A stretch of DNA of 64,000 bases from Aromatoleum evansii (GTDB lineage: Bacteria; Pseudomonadota; Gammaproteobacteria; Burkholderiales; Rhodocyclaceae). The stretch covers positions 79,938 to 143,937 of the forward strand of contig NZ_WTVK01000006.1 of assembly GCF_012910805.1 (NCBI RefSeq), in the 5' to 3' direction. The translations under genes and the position numbers were made by a program. This document shows, piece after piece, positions 63,676 through 64,000 of the stretch; position 1 is the first letter of the stretch; each line of letters begins with the position of its first letter. The notes beneath the pieces are model-generated. The model worked only from the letters and a program-made list of their open reading frames with translations. It searched no databases and had not been told where the DNA came from.

Positions 63676-64000
63676 GCCGCGTTCCTCTGTCCGCCAGTGT
63701 CACCCGCAAGCGCGCTTGCGTGCCGCAGTACCCGTGGTCCCTCCGCCGCCCGCACGCCGGCCCAACGTGCAAGTGCGAGGCCCGCCGCCAGGCCGCCCGC
63801 CATCGCCAGGGCGATGATGTGGTCGCCGCCGCCCGCCATGTCCGCCAGCAGCGCCGCCCCCAGCATCACGGCCAACGGCAGCGCGTACGCCGTCAGCGCG
63901 GCCCGCGCCAGCGCATCGTCGCGCAGCCCGACGACGATCCTGTCACCGACGGCAAGCCGATCCGCCGCGACGGGGACGCAGCGCGCCGCCAGGCGCCCTG
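63672..64000 (-). CDS. rseC: RseC/MucC-family protein, N-terminus beyond the window
   Basis: About 109 residues of the C-terminal part are visible; the frame stays open to the right edge. [20 protein letters not shown] followed by [17 protein letters not shown] is the RseC/MucC membrane-domain signature. RseC-type proteins accompany Rnf/Rsx clusters and help reduce SoxR in E. coli. The start codon and N-terminal Cys cluster lie outside the window. ATGA overlap with rnfA. Confidence 0.85.
   Translation of the reverse strand, partial: GRLAARCVPVAADRLAVGDRIVVGLRDDALARAALTAYALPLAVMLGAALLADMAGGGDHIIALAMAGGLAAGLALARWAGVRAAEGPRVLRHASALAGDTGGQRNAA

Overview
The window looks like chromosomal DNA of a high-GC betaproteobacterium, most likely of the Azoarcus / Aromatoleum / Thauera group (Rhodocyclales and relatives). 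The inference rests on gene content: a three-subunit 2-oxoglutarate oxidoreductase of the kind known from Azoarcus evansii, with TGCA-rich upstream DNA resembling operators of the Azoarcus benzoate regulator BzdR; an Rnf complex; a gentisate pathway with a TRAP transporter; a PQQ operon; and a phasin. No insertion sequence, prophage, CRISPR array or replication origin was seen, so this is ordinary chromosome with catabolic cassettes.

Layout. 1-5.1 kb: acyl-CoA synthetase (cut by the window edge), thiolase and acyl-CoA dehydrogenase, divergent from an AraC-type regulator. 5.1-9.6 kb: small redox and sulfur genes (DsrE protein, ArsR-rhodanese fusion, DoxX, glutathionyl-hydroquinone reductase) and a 59-residue His-rich lipoprotein. 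9.6-12.9 kb: pqqABCDE, including the 24-codon pqqA. 13-18 kb: proline iminopeptidase, YgjP-like metallopeptidase, DbpA helicase, FMN-dependent 2-hydroxy acid oxidase. 18-25.5 kb: an unassigned catabolic cassette made of a hydantoinase-type amidohydrolase, two paralogous GntR regulators, an MFS transporter, two racemase-fold proteins with altered catalytic cysteines, and a FAH-family hydrolase. 25.7-30.4 kb: korCAB. 30.6-34.5 kb: persulfide dioxygenase-rhodanese fusion, two related periplasmic proteins, CBS and hemerythrin proteins.

34.5-42.3 kb holds a 3-hydroxybenzoate/gentisate operon: gentisate dioxygenase, fumarylpyruvate hydrolase, 3-hydroxybenzoate 6-monooxygenase, maleylpyruvate isomerase and TRAP dctPQM, with a divergent LysR regulator. 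The small TRAP permease carries an apparent one-base deletion. 42.3-46.1 kb: a RavA-ViaA-type AAA+/VWA pair with a DUF364-like protein. 46-50 kb: YihY membrane protein, NhaR-like regulator, Tim44-like protein, acyltransferase, and the initiator tRNA with its promoter and terminator. 50-58.3 kb: katG, phasin, small unknown genes, CYTH, Nudix, universal stress protein, YghU-type GST. 58.3-64 kb: rnfABCDGEH with the 3' part of rseC upstream.

How it fits together. Kor and Rnf could both supply low-potential electrons (2-oxoglutarate oxidation; ion-motive-force-driven ferredoxin reduction), as needed for anaerobic ring reduction or nitrogen fixation. The gentisate operon is the oxygen-dependent counterpart for hydroxylated aromatics. 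KatG, GSTs, GHQR and the persulfide dioxygenase would handle peroxide, quinones and reactive sulfur. All functions are inferred from sequence motifs read by eye; no database search was possible.
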